This document shows, one piece after another, positions 62,540 through 64,000 of a DNA stretch of 64,000 bases. How positions within the stretch are numbered: the first letter of the stretch is position 1; each line of letters begins with the position of its first letter. The DNA comes from Rhizobiaceae bacterium (GTDB lineage: Bacteria > Pseudomonadota > Alphaproteobacteria > Rhizobiales > Rhizobiaceae): positions 1 to 64,000 of the forward strand of contig JAHBYV010000017.1 in assembly GCA_019635795.1 (NCBI GenBank), read 5' to 3'. The position numbers were made by a program, and so were the translations under genes. A model generated the notes under the pieces. It made no database searches, was not told where the DNA came from, and saw only the letters and a list, made by a program, of their open reading frames with translations.

Positions 62540-63868
62540 GTGCAACAGAGTAACAGATGGCGGTCAACCGCCGCGTTCTGGTTGGTGGTTTCAGCGGTCA
62601 TTTCAGTTTCGCTCGTGCTGTCTTCCGTTCAGGCAAGAGCGAGCTCGTCGAAATATGCCGCTATCGTAGTGGACGCCCGGACCGGCAAGGTTCTGCACTC
62701 CGAAAATGCAGACTCTCGTCGTTACCCTGCTTCTCTCACCAAGATGATGACGCTTTACCTAACCTTTGAGGCACTCAAGAGCGGCAGGATAAACAAAAAT
62801 TCGCGCTTGCCATTCTCCGCACAGGCAGCCGCGCAACCGCCTACAAAGCTTGGCGTAAGGGCTGGAAACTCAATCACGGTTGAACAGGCGATTTATGCGC
62901 TTATCACCCGCTCAGCAAACGACGCCTCGATGGCGCTTGCAGAACTCCTCGGCGGCTCGCAGGAGCGTTTTGCGCGGATGATGACGCAAAAGGCCAGATC
63001 GCTCGGAATGCGGGCAACTGTTTTCCGCAATCCGCATGGCTTGCCTGATACAGGACAGTTTACCACAGCGCGCGACATGGCAACTCTGGGGATCGCACTC
63101 CGCGAGCATTTTCCTCAGTACTATTCCTATTTTTCAGTTCGCTCTTTTACCTACGGCCGCCAGCGCATCGCAAACCACAATAAACTTCTCGGACGCGTTC
63201 GCGGTGTTGACGGAATCAAGACCGGATATACACGCGCCTCCGGCTTCAACCTCGTTTCATCTGTCAACGATGGCGGCCGCCGGGTCGTCGCGGTGGTGAT
63301 GGGTGGGCAGTCTGGGCCCGCACGCGATAACCGGATGGCACAACTCATTGATGCCTATCTTCCAAAGGCTTCCAGAAGTGGCGGTGGCGCTCTGGTCGCG
63401 CGCAGCCCTGAAGTTGGCACTCCGGTCGTCGCCGGCGTAGCATTGCCGAAGACCGATATTCCAACGCCCTTTGGCCGCCCTTCGGGGGTAGCTGGCGGTG
63501 ATCAATTGGCCGCCATGATTCAAGCTCACGGCAGCGACCAGAATCTCGGGTTGCAAGCTTACGCCGATGAGCCCGAGGCCGAAGGCGATACTGAACCAGC
63601 CTCCGCTTCTGCCGTTGAAACCGGTCGCTGGGTCATTCAGGTAGCCTCTTCACCAAGCGCCAAGGAAGCGCGGGCGATACTGGATCGCACGAAAAATGCT
63701 GTTGGCTTTCTGGGCAGCGCATCAGCTTACACCGTTCCATTCAAGGCTGAGGGGACAACCTACTACCGCGCCCGATTTGCGGGATTTAGCTCCCAGGTTG
63801 AGGCAGCAAAAGCTTGTGGCGCGCTGAAGCGCAAGAAGATCCCCTGCTACGCGACGTTGCAGGATTGA
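62540..63868 (+). CDS. D-alanyl-D-alanine carboxypeptidase with C-terminal SPOR domain
   Basis: A 442-residue low-molecular-weight penicillin-binding protein that trims the terminal D-Ala of peptidoglycan stems. The start is GTG at 62540. A signal segment (about 10-35) precedes the catalytic domain with SLTK (Ser65, Lys68), SAN (125-127) and KTG (227-229). The C-terminal about 75 residues (RWVIQVASSPSAKEARAIL and on) form a SPOR domain, which binds denuded glycan at the septum. This points to a division-related carboxypeptidase rather than a plain DacA. Confidence 0.93.
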   Translation: MQQSNRWRSTAAFWLVVSAVISVSLVLSSVQARASSSKYAAIVVDARTGKVLHSENADSRRYPASLTKMMTLYLTFEALKSGRINKNSRLPFSAQAAAQPPTKLGVRAGNSITVEQAIYALITRSANDASMALAELLGGSQERFARMMTQKARSLGMRATVFRNPHGLPDTGQFTTARDMATLGIALREHFPQYYSYFSVRSFTYGRQRIANHNKLLGRVRGVDGIKTGYTRASGFNLVSSVNDGGRRVVAVVMGGQSGPARDNRMAQLIDAYLPKASRSGGGALVARSPEVGTPVVAGVALPKTDIPTPFGRPSGVAGGDQLAAMIQAHGSDQNLGLQAYADEPEAEGDTEPASASAVETGRWVIQVASSPSAKEARAILDRTKNAVGFLGSASAYTVPFKAEGTTYYRARFAGFSSQVEAAKACGALKRKKIPCYATLQD

Positions 63869-63903
63869 GTAAGCGTATGAGTTATGCGTTTGAGGAGATG
63901 GTC

Positions 63904-64000
63904 ATGAGTTCCGAGTTCGACATAAAGCGCGATACAGCCGCGTTTCCGTCACCGCGCTCCAACGACCCCGGGATTCAGGCACTGTATCAGGCTGCGAGCC
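63904..64000 (+). CDS. unidentified protein, 3' end outside window
   Basis: ATG at 63904 with GAGGAG (63892-63897) six bases upstream, frame open to the window edge. The 32 visible residues (MSSEFDIKRDTAAFPSP, then a Pro/Asn/Gln region) are too few to assign. It follows the carboxypeptidase gene by 35 bases and may be co-transcribed. Confidence 0.6.
   Translation, partial: MSSEFDIKRDTAAFPSPRSNDPGIQALYQAAS

Overview
This window looks like core chromosome of an alphaproteobacterium in the Hyphomicrobiales (Rhizobiales), probably near Brucellaceae or Phyllobacteriaceae. The clues are: gene order rpsB-tsf-pyrH-frr-uppS-cdsA-rseP-bamA-lpxD-fabZ-lpxA-lpxI-lpxB next to gltA; LpxI rather than LpxH; an EipB (DUF1849) gene; a GTTC-N7-GTTC type LexA box; and ClpS-ClpA with a basic C-terminal tail. 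This rests on gene content and order recalled from these groups, not on a search. No tRNA, rRNA, CRISPR array, insertion sequence or prophage gene was recognised.

Layout. 1-5 kb: end of an Lrp/AsnC regulator, then a leftward RND efflux pair (adaptor and permease) and a small secreted Cys-rich protein. 5-10 kb: cyclopropane fatty acid synthase type methyltransferase, a small lipoprotein, a YcbB-like L,D-transpeptidase, and a redox group (long MsrQ-like membrane protein, DUF971 protein, FMN-binding split-barrel protein). 10.8-14 kb: molybdenum cofactor genes moaA, a DMT permease, mobA, mobB. 14-16.5 kb: polar amino acid ABC importer (binding protein and two permeases, no ATPase). 16.5-21 kb leftward: pyrG, a second L,D-transpeptidase, secG, tpiA. 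21-27.2 kb rightward: ppiD-trpD-trpC-moaC-moeA-lexA, closed by a strong terminator.

27.8-35.5 kb holds the most unusual gene, a 2574-residue repeat protein. It has a Bap-like N-terminus, ten Ig-like repeats, two separate sets of seven FG-GAP repeats (each the right number for one integrin-type seven-bladed propeller), and two RTX-like calcium-binding modules, the second forming the C-terminus. The C-terminal ~1000 residues repeat the preceding ~1000, with nearly identical DNA in some blocks. It looks like a type I secreted adhesin, but no exporter is encoded nearby.

35.5-64 kb returns to core genes: comEC, gltX, gltA, then a long leftward envelope and translation block from rpsB down to lpxB, covering ribosome and elongation factors, UMP kinase, undecaprenyl diphosphate synthase, CDP-DAG synthase, the site-2 protease, BamA and lipid A synthesis. 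After it come eipB, a RidA-like protein, a glycerophosphodiesterase, a FemAB-like acyltransferase, a HIT protein, azlC-azlD, clpS-clpA and a SPOR-domain D,D-carboxypeptidase. Together much of the window builds and maintains the cell envelope: lipid A, outer membrane assembly, peptidoglycan cross-linking and trimming, periplasmic folding, lipid modification and a large surface protein.
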